The notes below the pieces were generated by a model that was not told the DNA's origin, did not search any database, and saw only the letters and a program-made list of their open reading frames with translations. From an uncultured Christensenellaceae bacterium (GTDB taxonomy: Bacteria; Bacillota; Clostridia; Christensenellales; Borkfalkiaceae), in the NCBI GenBank assembly GCA_910587365.1, contig CAJUKJ010000003.1, forward strand, positions 62,001-126,000: a stretch of DNA of 64,000 bases, in the 5' to 3' direction. A program made the position numbers and the translations under genes. Positions within the stretch are counted from its first letter, which is position 1. Each line of letters starts with the position of its first letter. This document shows, piece by piece, positions 34,576 to 43,740 of this stretch.

Positions 34576-34692
34576 AAATGCAAATATGCAATAAAGACAA
34601 GGCAAGTGAGCATTTTTTGACGGCGCATACACGAAAGTATGTAACCGAAAAAAAGCGAAGTTTAACACTGTATTGCAAAGCTTATGCATTTT
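34576..34692. repeat. Imperfect palindromic intergenic repeat, copy 1
   Basis: About 115 bp between prs and pth fold back on themselves around the loop ACGAAA (34631-34636). Outer arms AAATGCA...TGCATTT, inner arms GCATAC/GTATGT and middle arms CATTTTTTGACGG/CCGAAAAAAAGCG correspond along the whole length with small mismatches. A related sequence lies at 59050-59165. Confidence 0.6.
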
Positions 34693-34718
34693 AAACGCCA
34701 CAGATATCTGTGGCGTTT
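34693..34718 (-). terminator. Terminator of prs
   Basis: A perfect 13-bp palindromic stem (AAACGCCACAGAT and complement) lies 15 bp after the prs stop codon. Confidence 0.7.
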
Positions 34719-34732
34719 AAGCTTTGAATAAA

Positions 34733-35680
34733 TTAGTCGTATATTTTTGACATGGGTCTGTCAAGATAAACGTTTTCAATTGCAGCCGCAAAAATAGGAG
34801 CTGTGGTTATCATCTTGAAGGTGGGAAGCATTTTTTCCTGCGGGATGTTTATTGTATCGAGCATTGCAAGCTCGGTTATAGGAGAAGCCGCAAGCCTTTC
34901 GATTGCAGGTCCCGAAAGCACGCCGTGCGAACAGCAGGCATAAATTTCTTTTGCTCCCGCTTCCTTCAAAGCTTTCGCGCCCTGGACAATAGTACCTGCG
35001 GTATCTATCATATCGTCAATCATAAGACAGTTTTTACCCTTTACGTCGCCTATGATATTCATTACTTCCATTACGTTTGCCTTGGGACGGCGTTTATCGA
35101 TTATAGCCATCTTTGCGTCCATACGCGCGGCAACCTTTCTTGCCCTTGCAACAGAGCCGATATCGGGAGATACTACCACGAAGTTGTCGTCTACCTTGGG
35201 TTTGAAATGATTGTAAAGCGTAGGTCCGCCGACAAGGTTGTCCAAAGGAATATCGAAGAAACCCTGAATTTGCAGGCAGTGCAAATCCATAGTTAAAACT
35301 CTGTCCGCGCCTGCGGAGGTAATTAAGTTGGCAACGAGCTTTGCCGTAATGGGTTCTCTCGAACGGGCTTTTCTGTCCTGACGGGCATAGCCGAAATAAG
35401 GAATTACGGCGGTAATTCTTCCCGCGCTGGCACGCTTTGCCGCGTCAATCATTATGAGAAGCTCCATAAGATTTGCGTTTACGGGATAGCTTGTGGACTG
35501 GATAAGGAAAACGTCCTTACCGCGGATTGATTCGTCGAAACGGACGTAAATTTCCCCGTCGGAAAAGTGCGTAACCTCCATTTCGCCGAGCGAGGTGTTA
35601 AGCCTTGCCGCTATTGCTTCCGCAAGGGGTTTGTTGGAATTACCGGAAAAAATTTTAATTTCGTTGCCGTGATTAATCAT
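34733..35680 (-). CDS. prs: Ribose-phosphate pyrophosphokinase
   Basis: This enzyme makes PRPP from ribose 5-phosphate and ATP for nucleotide, histidine and tryptophan synthesis. The 315-aa protein has the [14 protein letters not shown] start, the catalytic loop [17 protein letters not shown], the metal-binding RVLTMDLH and the PRPP loop [13 protein letters not shown]. Class I, normal length. A likely promoter (TTGACA and TAAAAT, 17 nt apart) lies about 100 bp upstream near 35770-35800. Confidence 0.98.
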   Translation of the reverse strand: MINHGNEIKIFSGNSNKPLAEAIAARLNTSLGEMEVTHFSDGEIYVRFDESIRGKDVFLIQSTSYPVNANLMELLIMIDAAKRASAGRITAVIPYFGYARQDRKARSREPITAKLVANLITSAGADRVLTMDLHCLQIQGFFDIPLDNLVGGPTLYNHFKPKVDDNFVVVSPDIGSVARARKVAARMDAKMAIIDKRRPKANVMEVMNIIGDVKGKNCLMIDDMIDTAGTIVQGAKALKEAGAKEIYACCSHGVLSGPAIERLAASPITELAMLDTINIPQEKMLPTFKMITTAPIFAAAIENVYLDRPMSKIYD

Positions 35681-35872
35681 TTGGGTTTTATGTCCTCCGA
35701 TTTTACTTTTGTATTTAAAAGGCTTTGCCGCCCTTTTTACTTTACTCCCGAAGTATTAAGTTTTTACTTTAACATTTTATAATTATAACAGTTTAATGTC
35801 AAATAATTAAGGCTATATATTCACGAAAATTTCGTCGCAGTGACAACGATATTTTCCGTGACTTGGGGAGTT

Positions 35873-36349
35873 CTACTCCCCTGCGCGCAATATTAAAGGC
35901 TTTTTTAAACTTTGGCGCATATCCGAAAAGAAGGTCGACAAAATATCCGCGCACTCTTCTTGCATAATTCCGCCTTCAACCTCTATTGTATGGTTGACGA
36001 GATTGGACGCCGCCAGCTGTCGGGTCATAGACCTGCCCTTCGCCTCGTATGCGCCGAAGTATACCTTTTTTATGCGCGCGTTCAGCATTGCGCCCATACA
36101 CATAGGACAGGGTTCGAGCGTTACGTAAATTTCGCATTCGGGGATACGCCAGCTTTTAAGTTTTTTACAAGCTTTTTCAATAGCTTCTATTTCCGCATGG
36201 GCTGTAGCTATCTGTTTTTTAGTGCGCCTGTTATGTCCGCGGGAAATTACTTTTCCGTCGCAGACCACTACCGCGCCGATTGGTACTTCGCCCTCTTTTA
36301 AAGCGGCTTGCGCGCATTTAAGCGCAGCTTTCATAAATTTATCAGCCAT
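35873..36349 (-). CDS. tadA: tRNA-specific adenosine deaminase
   Basis: TadA converts A34 of tRNA-Arg(ACG) to inosine. The 158-aa protein has the cytidine-deaminase-fold zinc site: H51-A-E53 (E53 as proton shuttle) and P-C81-P-M-C84. The RIKKVYFGAYEAKGRSM segment is typical. Its start overlaps the upstream peptidase gene by 8 bp, so they are co-transcribed. A GGGGAGT/ACTCCCC hairpin overlaps its stop codon. Confidence 0.95.
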   Translation of the reverse strand: MADKFMKAALKCAQAALKEGEVPIGAVVVCDGKVISRGHNRRTKKQIATAHAEIEAIEKACKKLKSWRIPECEIYVTLEPCPMCMGAMLNARIKKVYFGAYEAKGRSMTRQLAASNLVNHTIEVEGGIMQEECADILSTFFSDMRQSLKKPLILRAGE

Positions 36350-37070
36350 ATTTTTCCGTAAATATCTTTAAAGCTTTATAGCATTTTTTTAAACTTCGTA
36401 AATTTTTAATCGGGTGTGCGAGGCTATCCGACCCGCACTCGACGGTATATGCAGGTATGTGCAACTTTTTAATACACCAATCTTTGTAGCCGCCCGCAGA
36501 GCCGCAAATAAGCTTTGGCTTGTAACCTGTTGCCGAGGCAAGAATTTCAGCACCGCGCCTGTCGCCCGCGCCGTCGTACTGCCAATATATTTCCTCCCCT
36601 TTGGTGTGAAAGCTTAGAGTGAAAAACGGGCGCACCTTTAAAGTAAAATCGCGCAGTGAAGCCGTTTCCGCTTCGGAAAACGGATAATCGCCTATACAGT
36701 TCTCTCCGCCGCGTGATTTTGTGTTCAGTCTTCCGCTTCCCCAATCGGCGTCGAAATTGCAATTCAAATCCACGCCGCGGGCGTTCGCTTTCCATAAGGG
36801 ACGCACCGTTTGGCTTATTTCCGCTCCGTCGGGATTTACAAGAGGAATTACCCAGCCTCCGCCCTTTCGTACACCTGTTTTAATATGTTTGATTGCAAGA
36901 CGTGCGGTTATCCACTCCCTTGCGTGAATTGCGTATGTTGAAATAAACTGCCTGCCGACGGGACTGCCTATATGAAAGGCAAATATTTCCCTGCCGTGAA
37001 AGGAATAACCTATTATACACTTTTTTCCGCCGTAGCTTTGGTAAAATCTTTTTACTTCATCGAATATCAC
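36342..37070 (-). CDS. M14-family zinc carboxypeptidase
   Basis: This 242-aa peptidase has the M14 zinc motif H49-A-R-E52-W, the substrate-carboxylate segment NPDGAE and DLNCNFD, a third zinc-ligand candidate in LSFHTKGEE, and the catalytic Glu in YTVECGSD. It has no signal peptide or LysM/SH3 cell-wall domain and is short for the family. It resembles gamma-D-glutamyl-meso-diaminopimelate peptidases (peptidoglycan or spore-cortex peptide recycling), an inference from type. Coupled to tadA by an 8-bp overlap. Confidence 0.85.
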   Translation of the reverse strand: MIFDEVKRFYQSYGGKKCIIGYSFHGREIFAFHIGSPVGRQFISTYAIHAREWITARLAIKHIKTGVRKGGGWVIPLVNPDGAEISQTVRPLWKANARGVDLNCNFDADWGSGRLNTKSRGGENCIGDYPFSEAETASLRDFTLKVRPFFTLSFHTKGEEIYWQYDGAGDRRGAEILASATGYKPKLICGSAGGYKDWCIKKLHIPAYTVECGSDSLAHPIKNLRSLKKCYKALKIFTEKYG

Positions 37071-37120
37071 ACAATAGGATATGTTTTGCTTTATACATTA
37101 ATACTAATTAAACCTTTGGG

Positions 37121-37558
37121 CTATTTGTGATAATCCGAACCGCTGTTAATCATAAAAGCGCGGTAAAGCTGCTCGCAAAGAATTACCCGCATAAGCTGGT
37201 GCGGAAAAGTCATAGCCGAAAACGAAAGCTTTAAATCCGCTTTTTGTTTGACGGCATTTGAAAGTCCGTATGAAGAGCCGATTATAAACGTAGCTTCATC
37301 CCCTCTGTCGGTAAGTCCTTTTAAAAAGCCCGCAAGCTTTTCGCTTGAATACTTTTCCCCTTCTATGCAAAGAGCAATTATTTTACCCTTTGCCGCTTTT
37401 AAAACACCTGCGGCTTCTTCCTCTAAATTTTTGCCTTCGGGAATTTCCTTAATCTCTGCTTTCGCAAAGCGGGATATACGCTTCAAATATTCGCCGACTG
37501 CCGAACGGTAAAATTCTTCTTTGATTTTACCGACGCACACAATATTTATCTTCTGCAT
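37121..37558 (-). CDS. rlmH: 23S rRNA (pseudouridine1915-N3)-methyltransferase
   Basis: RlmH is a SPOUT methyltransferase modifying helix 69 of 23S rRNA. The 145-aa protein starts MQKINIVCVGKIKEEFYR and has the SAM-binding knot FIIGSSYGL and the ending FSAMTFPHQLMRVILCEQLYRA with the terminal YHK. The ATG at 37558 is set by this N-terminus; it shares its A with the TGA stop of the upstream CPBP gene. Confidence 0.96.
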   Translation of the reverse strand: MQKINIVCVGKIKEEFYRSAVGEYLKRISRFAKAEIKEIPEGKNLEEEAAGVLKAAKGKIIALCIEGEKYSSEKLAGFLKGLTDRGDEATFIIGSSYGLSNAVKQKADLKLSFSAMTFPHQLMRVILCEQLYRAFMINSGSDYHK

Positions 37559-38469
37559 CAGCCCACCCCGAAAAGAGATAATAGCCACAAAAGTCCGAGT
37601 GCGGCAATGCCGACCGAAGCAAAAATAAAGAACAATTTAACCCCGCCCTTTTCGCATTTTTTTAAGGGCGTTTTGTCGAGTATAAGCCAGATTACCGCCC
37701 CGACGAGCGCGAGCGCGGAAGTGACCGTAAGCGCGATATTTCCGCCGCTTGAAATAATTAAATTTCCGTCCTCGCCGTACAGATTGCACGCAGCGAAAAT
37801 TATTATAAGCGCGTTATTGATAAAGTGCATCATTACCGACGGCAGAATTGAACGCGAGCGCACGGCAAGAAAAGCGAACGCACAGCCCGCAATGAACTGA
37901 TAGACCGTCTGTTCGGGCGAGCCGTGGAAAAGCGAAAAACAGAAGCCGACGACAAATACCGTGCGGATACTGCCCATACCGTTTTCGCAGCAATTTAAAA
38001 TTGCGCCGCGGAAGAGAAGTTCTTCGCAAAATGCCGGCAAAACGGCAATTACGAGAATTGCCAAAACAGAGTATCCGCCCGAAAGGTTGGGAAGATAACT
38101 GCCCGCCTCCCTCGGTTCATAGCCGAATAGCCCGAAAAACTTTACGGACACTTCGTTTACCCAGCTTAATGAAAATAAAAGCCCGTAAATTAAAAGTAAA
38201 CCTATTAAATAATACTTAGGGTGGCACTTTACGGGAAAAATGCTTTTGAAGCTTAGCTTTTTATTGCTTAAAATTGTTGCAATACATATACCTATTGCAA
38301 TAGGCGAAACGAGATAATTTATATAAAGATACGCATCGCTGCCATTTTCAAGCTTTGCGGCAGTAATGATAAGCGACGCGATAAGCGATAGCGCAAAGTA
38401 AAAAACTACCGCCGCACTGTAAGTTAAACCGCCTGTCTTTGAATTTAAGCGGGGATTGATTTCTTCCAT
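37558..38469 (-). CDS. CPBP-family intramembrane glutamic endopeptidase (copy 2)
   Basis: This 303-aa membrane protein has the CPBP motifs EELLFRG, FSLFH and HFINN. It matches the copy at 26256-27356 over nearly its whole length (for example GGLTYS.AV, FPVK..PKYYL, VRSRS.LP) but lacks the long polar N-terminus. Coupled to rlmH by a TGATG overlap. Substrate unknown. Confidence 0.88.
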   Translation of the reverse strand: MEEINPRLNSKTGGLTYSAAVVFYFALSLIASLIITAAKLENGSDAYLYINYLVSPIAIGICIATILSNKKLSFKSIFPVKCHPKYYLIGLLLIYGLLFSLSWVNEVSVKFFGLFGYEPREAGSYLPNLSGGYSVLAILVIAVLPAFCEELLFRGAILNCCENGMGSIRTVFVVGFCFSLFHGSPEQTVYQFIAGCAFAFLAVRSRSILPSVMMHFINNALIIIFAACNLYGEDGNLIISSGGNIALTVTSALALVGAVIWLILDKTPLKKCEKGGVKLFFIFASVGIAALGLLWLLSLFGVG

Positions 38470-38548
38470 AATTTAGATTATAGCTTAAAATAAAAATAAA
38501 GTAAACGAAATAATTTACATTTAAAGTCAAATGTTATAAAATTATGGT

Positions 38549-39388
38549 ATGCGAAAGATAAACACCCAAATTTTAGAGGATAAAATTTATGAAATGGCGT
38601 TGCACGCAGGCGTCAATCTTACCCCTTCGTGCATTGACGCTATGGAAAAGGCTTACGCAGACGAAAGCGGGAAAGCCTGCTCGTTTGCACTGAAAACCAT
38701 TATAGGTAACAGTGAAATCGCCAAAGAGAAAGCGATGCCTGTATGTCAGGACACGGGACTTTCCGTCGTCATTCTGGAAATAGGTCAGCAAGTCTACCTT
38801 GAAGGCAAGGCTTTAAGCGAAGCCGTAAACAACGGAGTCCGCAGGGCGTACAGGGACGGATATTTCAGAAAATCGGTCTGCGACCCGATAACGCGCGTAA
38901 ACACCGCGGACAATACCCCCGCCGTTATTCACACCGAAATAGTCGCAGGGGATAAAATAAAAATAACCTATATGCCTAAGGGGTTCGGCAGCGAAAATAT
39001 GTCAAGACTGTTTATGCTTAAACCCGCGCAGGGCGTTGACGGAATTATAAATGCGATAGTAGAAACGGTAAAGCTTGCGGGTTCGCGTCCCTGCCCCCCT
39101 GTCTACGTCGGCGTGGGCATAGGCGGAAGCTTCGACACGTGCGCATATCTGGCAAAGAAAGCATTGACGCGTGACATAGGCACGCGCAACCAACGCGCCG
39201 ATATCGCGGAAATAGAACAGACCGCGTTAGAGCGAATAAACGCATTGAACATCGGCTGTCAGGGTTTTCACGGAAAAACAACCGCACTGGGAGTAAGCTG
39301 CGAGTGGGCCGCCACGCACATTGCGGGTTTGCCCGTTGCAGTAAATATCCAATGCCACTGCGTGCGCTGCGAAAAGGAGATAATATGA
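38549..39388 (+). CDS. Class I fumarase, alpha subunit
   Basis: With its partner this forms an oxygen-sensitive [4Fe-4S] hydratase interconverting fumarate and malate. The 279-aa protein matches the alpha subunit (MPVCQDTGLSVV, DPITRVNTADNTPAVIH, KGFGSENMSR, GVGIGGSFDTCAYLAKKAL). Candidate cluster cysteines occur in CQDTG, CAYLAKK and CQG. A class I L(+)-tartrate dehydratase is the alternative, as the two are hard to separate by eye. The stop overlaps the beta start (ATGA). Confidence 0.85.
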   Translation: MRKINTQILEDKIYEMALHAGVNLTPSCIDAMEKAYADESGKACSFALKTIIGNSEIAKEKAMPVCQDTGLSVVILEIGQQVYLEGKALSEAVNNGVRRAYRDGYFRKSVCDPITRVNTADNTPAVIHTEIVAGDKIKITYMPKGFGSENMSRLFMLKPAQGVDGIINAIVETVKLAGSRPCPPVYVGVGIGGSFDTCAYLAKKALTRDIGTRNQRADIAEIEQTALERINALNIGCQGFHGKTTALGVSCEWAATHIAGLPVAVNIQCHCVRCEKEII

Positions 39389-39903
39389 TAAACCTTACTC
39401 TCCCTTTGGATAAAAATAAAGTACAAGAACTGCACGCGGGCGACAGCGTGTCGATTACGGGAACTATACTTACGGCACGCGACTGTGCGCATAAAAGAAT
39501 TTTCGAGCTTTTGAATAAAGGCGAACCTCTGCCGTTCGAGCTTAAAGACGCGGTTATTTACTATGCGGGTCCCTGCCCAGCAAAGCCCGATATGGCGTCG
39601 GGAAGCTGCGGCCCTACCACTTCGGCAAGGATGGACGGCTTTGCCCCCCGCCTTCTCGATTTGGGGCTTGGGGCGATTATCGGCAAAGGCGAAATGTCCG
39701 ACGACGTGCGCGAGGCTTTAAAGCGCAACTGTGCGGTTTACTTTGCGGCTATAGGCGGCGCAGGCGCGCTTTACGGAAACGCTATTATAAAAAGCGAGTG
39801 CATCGCTTTTTCCGACCTACTATCGGAAGCGGTTTATAAGCTTGAAGTGGAAAATTTTCCCGCAGTAGTAGCTTACGACTGTCACGGCGGAAGTATTTAT
39901 TAA
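39385..39903 (+). CDS. Class I fumarase, beta subunit
   Basis: This 172-aa protein matches the beta subunit of two-part class I fumarases/tartrate dehydratases: L-AGD-VSITGTILTARDCAHKR, YYAGPCPAKP, GSCGPTTSARMD and the C-terminal AVVAYDCHGGSIY. The ATG at 39385 overlaps the alpha stop codon and has AAGGAG ahead of it; a longer in-frame start is buried in the alpha gene. The enzyme fits a fermentative branch toward or from C4 acids. Confidence 0.85.
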   Translation: MINLTLPLDKNKVQELHAGDSVSITGTILTARDCAHKRIFELLNKGEPLPFELKDAVIYYAGPCPAKPDMASGSCGPTTSARMDGFAPRLLDLGLGAIIGKGEMSDDVREALKRNCAVYFAAIGGAGALYGNAIIKSECIAFSDLLSEAVYKLEVENFPAVVAYDCHGGSIY

Positions 39904-39947
39904 AAAAAACCGCATTGCCGAATTTTAAAATATTTACAATAAATCCG

Positions 39948-39977
39948 TTGACAATTCATTTTTAAAACGGTTATAAT
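39948..39977 (+). promoter_or_regulatory. Promoter of the pheST T-box transcript
   Basis: TTGACA (39948-39953) and TATAAT (39972-39977) are 18 nt apart, a few bases before the T-box leader. Confidence 0.75.
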
Positions 39978-39983
39978 TAAAAT

Positions 39984-40232
39984 AATTAAAAAAAGGCTAT
40001 GACCGAGACAGACGCATAAAACGTCCTTTTCAGAGAGAAAAACCCGAAAACGGCTGAAAGGTTTTTTATTGGATATATGCGGTATTCACTCGCGAGCCGA
40101 ACGCGTGAAAGGTTTTCCGTGTAATGCGTTCCGCCTACTCTGCGTTAAGAGGCAATAAGGCGGTATTATACCGCGAAATCAGGTGGTACAGCGAATTACT
40201 TCGCCCTGTGTTAGGGGCGGAGTTTATTTTTT
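39984..40232 (+). promoter_or_regulatory. T-box leader (tRNA-Phe responsive)
   Basis: This leader senses uncharged tRNA-Phe and antiterminates pheST. Visible parts are the stem I base and GA motif (ATGACCGAGACAG, near 40000), a candidate TTC specifier at 40085-40087 matching Phe codons, the T-box core AGGTGGTACAGCGAA (40181-40195), and a terminator stem (CGCCC/GGGGCG, about 40202-40220) followed by a T-rich run before pheS. The 340-bp gap between fumarase and pheS is fully explained by this and its promoter. Confidence 0.93.
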
Positions 40233-40247
40233 ATGCAGGAGTTTTTT

Positions 40248-41276
40248 ATGGACGTAAATGAAAAAATCAAACACATCGAACAGCAAATTGAAAACGCCGT
40301 AAACGAAGTTGAGTCAAGCAAAAGTCTGTTTGAAGTTAAAATGCGCTTCCTCGGAAAGACGGGTGAAATTTCAGAGCTTTTGAAAAGTATGCGCGAAGTC
40401 CCCCCCGAAGAGCGGCCGACTTTGGGCAAGGTTTTAAACGCGCTGCGCCAGAAAGCCGAAGAAAGGTTTGACGCGTTTGAAAAAAAGCTTAAACAGTTAG
40501 AACTTAAAAAGAAATACGCGGAAGAAAAAATAGACGTGACTATCCCCGGAAGCTGTACGCCCGACGGCGCGTACCACCCCAACACGCTTATTAGGAACGA
40601 GCTTGTTTCCATATTCGCGGGTATGGGCTTTGAAATTTTCGAGGGACCGGAAATAGAAAACGATTACTATAACTTTACCGCGCTTAATACGCCCAAGGAT
40701 CATCCTGCGCGCGATATGCAGGATACTTTCTACCTTGCCGAAGATTTGCTTTTGCGAACCCAGACCTCGGCGGGACAGATAAGGGTTATGGAAAACAAGA
40801 AACCGCCCATTAAAATACTTTCGCCCGGAAAGGTGTACAGAAGCGACGACGACGCAACCCACTCCCCTATGTTCTCACAGATGGAAGGGCTTGTTGTCGA
40901 TAGGGGAATTACTCTTTGCGACCTTAAAGGTATGCTTGACGAATTTGCGAAAAAGATTTTCGGTGCAAACGTAAAAACAAGGCTTCGCCCCTCCTACTTC
41001 CCCTTTACCGAACCTTCGGTTGAGGTTGACGTAAGCTGTTTCGAATGCGGCGGTAACGGCTGCCGACTTTGTAAAGGTACGGGCTGGATAGAAGTTTTAG
41101 GTGCGGGTATGGTAAACAGACGCGTGCTTGAAGGCTGCGGCATAGACCCCGACGAGTACACGGGTTTTGCTTTCGGTATGGGCATAGAAAGAATTGCAAT
41201 GCTTAAATACGGCATAAACAATATGAAGCTTCTTTTCGAGGGCGACACAAGATTTTTAAAGCAGTTCAAGGATTAA
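40248..41276 (+). CDS. pheS: Phenylalanyl-tRNA synthetase alpha subunit
   Basis: This is the catalytic subunit of the alpha2-beta2 enzyme charging tRNA-Phe. The 342-aa protein has an N-terminal coiled-coil (about residues 5-85), class II motif 2 ([21 protein letters not shown]), the [16 protein letters not shown] block and motif 3 [13 protein letters not shown], plus a Cys-rich insert ([16 protein letters not shown]) often seen in Bacillota. The ATG at 40248 is preferred over 40233 because GGAG at 40238-40241 serves as its ribosome-binding site. Confidence 0.97.
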   Translation: MDVNEKIKHIEQQIENAVNEVESSKSLFEVKMRFLGKTGEISELLKSMREVPPEERPTLGKVLNALRQKAEERFDAFEKKLKQLELKKKYAEEKIDVTIPGSCTPDGAYHPNTLIRNELVSIFAGMGFEIFEGPEIENDYYNFTALNTPKDHPARDMQDTFYLAEDLLLRTQTSAGQIRVMENKKPPIKILSPGKVYRSDDDATHSPMFSQMEGLVVDRGITLCDLKGMLDEFAKKIFGANVKTRLRPSYFPFTEPSVEVDVSCFECGGNGCRLCKGTGWIEVLGAGMVNRRVLEGCGIDPDEYTGFAFGMGIERIAMLKYGINNMKLLFEGDTRFLKQFKD

Positions 41277-41286
41277 GGAGAATAAT

Positions 41287-43698
41287 ATGAAAGCACCTTT
41301 AAGTTGGCTTAAAGATTACGTAGATATAGACGTTTCCGCAGAGGAATTACAGAAAAAACTGTTCGGCTGCGGGTTTGAAGTTGAAGAGCTTATAGAAATA
41401 GGCAAGGATATTTCCGGCGTGGTTGTAGGCGAAGTTATAGAATGCAAGCCTGTGGAGGGAACACACCTTTCCGTTTGCAAGGTTGACTGCGGCGACAAGG
41501 GCATATTCCAAATTTGCTGCGGCGCGGACAATGTTAAAAAGGGAATTAAAGCCCCCTGCGCGCTTGTAGGAGCGACCGTTTACGCAACAGCTAAGGACCA
41601 CGTTACGGTTGAAGGCGTAATGAAGATTAAAAAAGGCAAGCTTCGCGGAATAGACTCCGAAGGTATGCTTTGCTCGGGAGCCGAGCTTGGCGTAAACGGG
41701 GATATGTTCCCCGGCGGAGATTACTGCGGTCTTTTACTGCTTCCCGCCGACTGCCAAAACGGCAGCGACGTAAAGCCAGTACTCGGACTTGACGATTACA
41801 TTTTCGATATAGGGGTTACGGCAAACAGACCCGATTGCCAAAGCATTTTCGGCATTGCGCGCGAGGTCGCCGCGGTGCTTGGAAAGCCTGTTAAACAACC
41901 CGACTTTTCGTATAAAGCCGTTAAAGGAAAATACGAAAGCATTAAAATTACCGACAGTGCGCCCGAACTTTGCCCGAGATATATCGGTCATTACGTTAAG
42001 GACGTAAAAATAGACCCCTCTCCCCTTTGGCTGAGAAAACGGCTCGCGCTTTGCGGACTGCGTTCCATTAACAACATTGTAGACATAACCAACTTCATAC
42101 TGCTTGAATTGGGACAGCCAATGCACGCATTCGATTTAAAGACGATTGCGGGCAGGGAAATTATAATACGAAGAGCGGGCAACGGCGAAAAAATTACCAC
42201 GCTTGACGGAAACGAATTCGAGCTTAACAGCGAAAACCTCGTTATCTGCGACAAGGAAAAGCCGAGCGCGCTTGCAGGCGTTATGGGCGGACTGAACAGC
42301 GAGATTGAAAACGACACCGACGAAGTTTTATTCGAGGCGGCAAAGTTTGCACGCGATAACGTGAGAAGAACCGCAAGGGCTTTGGGGCAACATTCCGACT
42401 CTTCCGCACTGTTTGAAAAGGGCGTGAACGAATACACCACCGAAAAGGCAATGTGCAGAGCGTTGAACCTTATTCAGGCGTTGGATTGCGGCACGGTTAC
42501 CAACCTGCATATCGACGTTACCACAGAGTATTCAAACCTTACGGAAAAGCAGATGACCGTAAGCATAAATAAAATCAACGCGCTTTTGGGAATTGACGTT
42601 CCCGCAAACAGGATGGTCAAAATTCTTAAAAGCCTGAACTTCAAAGTTAAGGTTGACGGCGACGAAATGCAGCTTACCGTTCCGAGGTACAGGGAGGATA
42701 TAGACGGATATCCCGATATCGCAGAAGAAATTATAAGGTTTTACGGCTACGACAATATTGAGGGTACGTTCCTCCCCTCCGCCTCTATTACGAACGGCGG
42801 CTTCAACGACGAACAGAAAGCCGAAAACAAACTTAAAAGCCTACTTGTAGGAAAAGGTATGTATGAAATTTCAACCTATTCCTTCTATTCGAGCAAAGAT
42901 TTGGATATGCTCCACCTTCCCGAAGACTGCGCGGAAAGAAGAGCGATTAGAATTTTAAACCCCATAAGTGAAGACCTGTCCATAATGCGCACGACGCTTG
43001 CGCCGTCTATGGTAAACGTGATAGTCCGCAATTTGCGCCGCGGAAATATGGAAGGCAGACTTTTCGAGCTTGCGAAAGTTTATATCCCCAAGGAGCTTCC
43101 CGTAAAGGGCTTCCCCGAAGAGAAGCAAAGGCTTTGTCTGGGATTGTTCGGCAAACACGGTTTTTACGCGATGAAAGGAATTACGGAATGCATAGCGCGC
43201 TCGCTGAATACAGCGTTTGGATACGAGTCTTGCGAAAAGCCCTTCCTGCACCCCGGAATGACGGCGAAAATTTCCTGCGAGGGGGTTGAAGTAGGTTATC
43301 TGGGCGTGCTTGCCCCCACCGTTGCAAGCGAACTTGCGCTTGACAGAGCGGTTGTAATTGCAGAGCTTGACTATGAAGAGCTTAAAAAGCACGCAAAGCC
43401 TTTCAGATATACACCCATTCCGAAATATGCGGAGGTTACGCGCGACCTTGCGTTTGTGTGCGGGCTTGAAACGACCTGCGGGGATATTGAGAAGGAAATT
43501 TATTCGGCTTGTAAATTCGTCACGGAAGTCAAGTTGTTTGACGTTTACGTCGGCTCCCAGCTCGGCGACGGCAAAAAAAGTATGGCGTTTAACGTAACCT
43601 TTACCCCCGAAGACGAACCTATCGAGGACAAGGTTGACGGCTTTGTTAAAAAGATATTAAAGAACTTGAAACAAAAATTAAATATAGATTTGAGATAG
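41287..43698 (+). CDS. pheT: Phenylalanyl-tRNA synthetase beta subunit
   Basis: This 803-aa subunit has the N-terminal EMAP-type tRNA-binding domain (about residues 40-150), the B3/B4 editing domain, the B5 domain (about 400-470), the catalytic-like core and a C-terminal anticodon-binding FDX-ACB domain (last about 95 residues, YTPIPKYAEVTRDLAFV onward). Length is normal. It lies 10 bp after pheS under T-box control. Confidence 0.97.
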   Translation: MKAPLSWLKDYVDIDVSAEELQKKLFGCGFEVEELIEIGKDISGVVVGEVIECKPVEGTHLSVCKVDCGDKGIFQICCGADNVKKGIKAPCALVGATVYATAKDHVTVEGVMKIKKGKLRGIDSEGMLCSGAELGVNGDMFPGGDYCGLLLLPADCQNGSDVKPVLGLDDYIFDIGVTANRPDCQSIFGIAREVAAVLGKPVKQPDFSYKAVKGKYESIKITDSAPELCPRYIGHYVKDVKIDPSPLWLRKRLALCGLRSINNIVDITNFILLELGQPMHAFDLKTIAGREIIIRRAGNGEKITTLDGNEFELNSENLVICDKEKPSALAGVMGGLNSEIENDTDEVLFEAAKFARDNVRRTARALGQHSDSSALFEKGVNEYTTEKAMCRALNLIQALDCGTVTNLHIDVTTEYSNLTEKQMTVSINKINALLGIDVPANRMVKILKSLNFKVKVDGDEMQLTVPRYREDIDGYPDIAEEIIRFYGYDNIEGTFLPSASITNGGFNDEQKAENKLKSLLVGKGMYEISTYSFYSSKDLDMLHLPEDCAERRAIRILNPISEDLSIMRTTLAPSMVNVIVRNLRRGNMEGRLFELAKVYIPKELPVKGFPEEKQRLCLGLFGKHGFYAMKGITECIARSLNTAFGYESCEKPFLHPGMTAKISCEGVEVGYLGVLAPTVASELALDRAVVIAELDYEELKKHAKPFRYTPIPKYAEVTRDLAFVCGLETTCGDIEKEIYSACKFVTEVKLFDVYVGSQLGDGKKSMAFNVTFTPEDEPIEDKVDGFVKKILKNLKQKLNIDLR

Positions 43699-43710
43699 TA
43701 AAATTAAATG

Positions 43711-43740
43711 CGGCGCGCCGATATGGCGCGCCGTTATTTT
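43711..43740. terminator. Terminator between pheT and yunB
   Basis: CGGCGCGCC and GGCGCGCCG (43711-43733) form a 9-bp GC stem followed by TTATTTTT, between convergent genes. Confidence 0.8.

Noticed and set aside
35812..35880. A third copy of the palindromic repeat near the tadA stop
   Set aside because: It shares GTCGCA and a GGGGAGTT-AC block with the copy at 59050, but the right arm is missing and part lies in coding sequence; the similarity is too short to claim.
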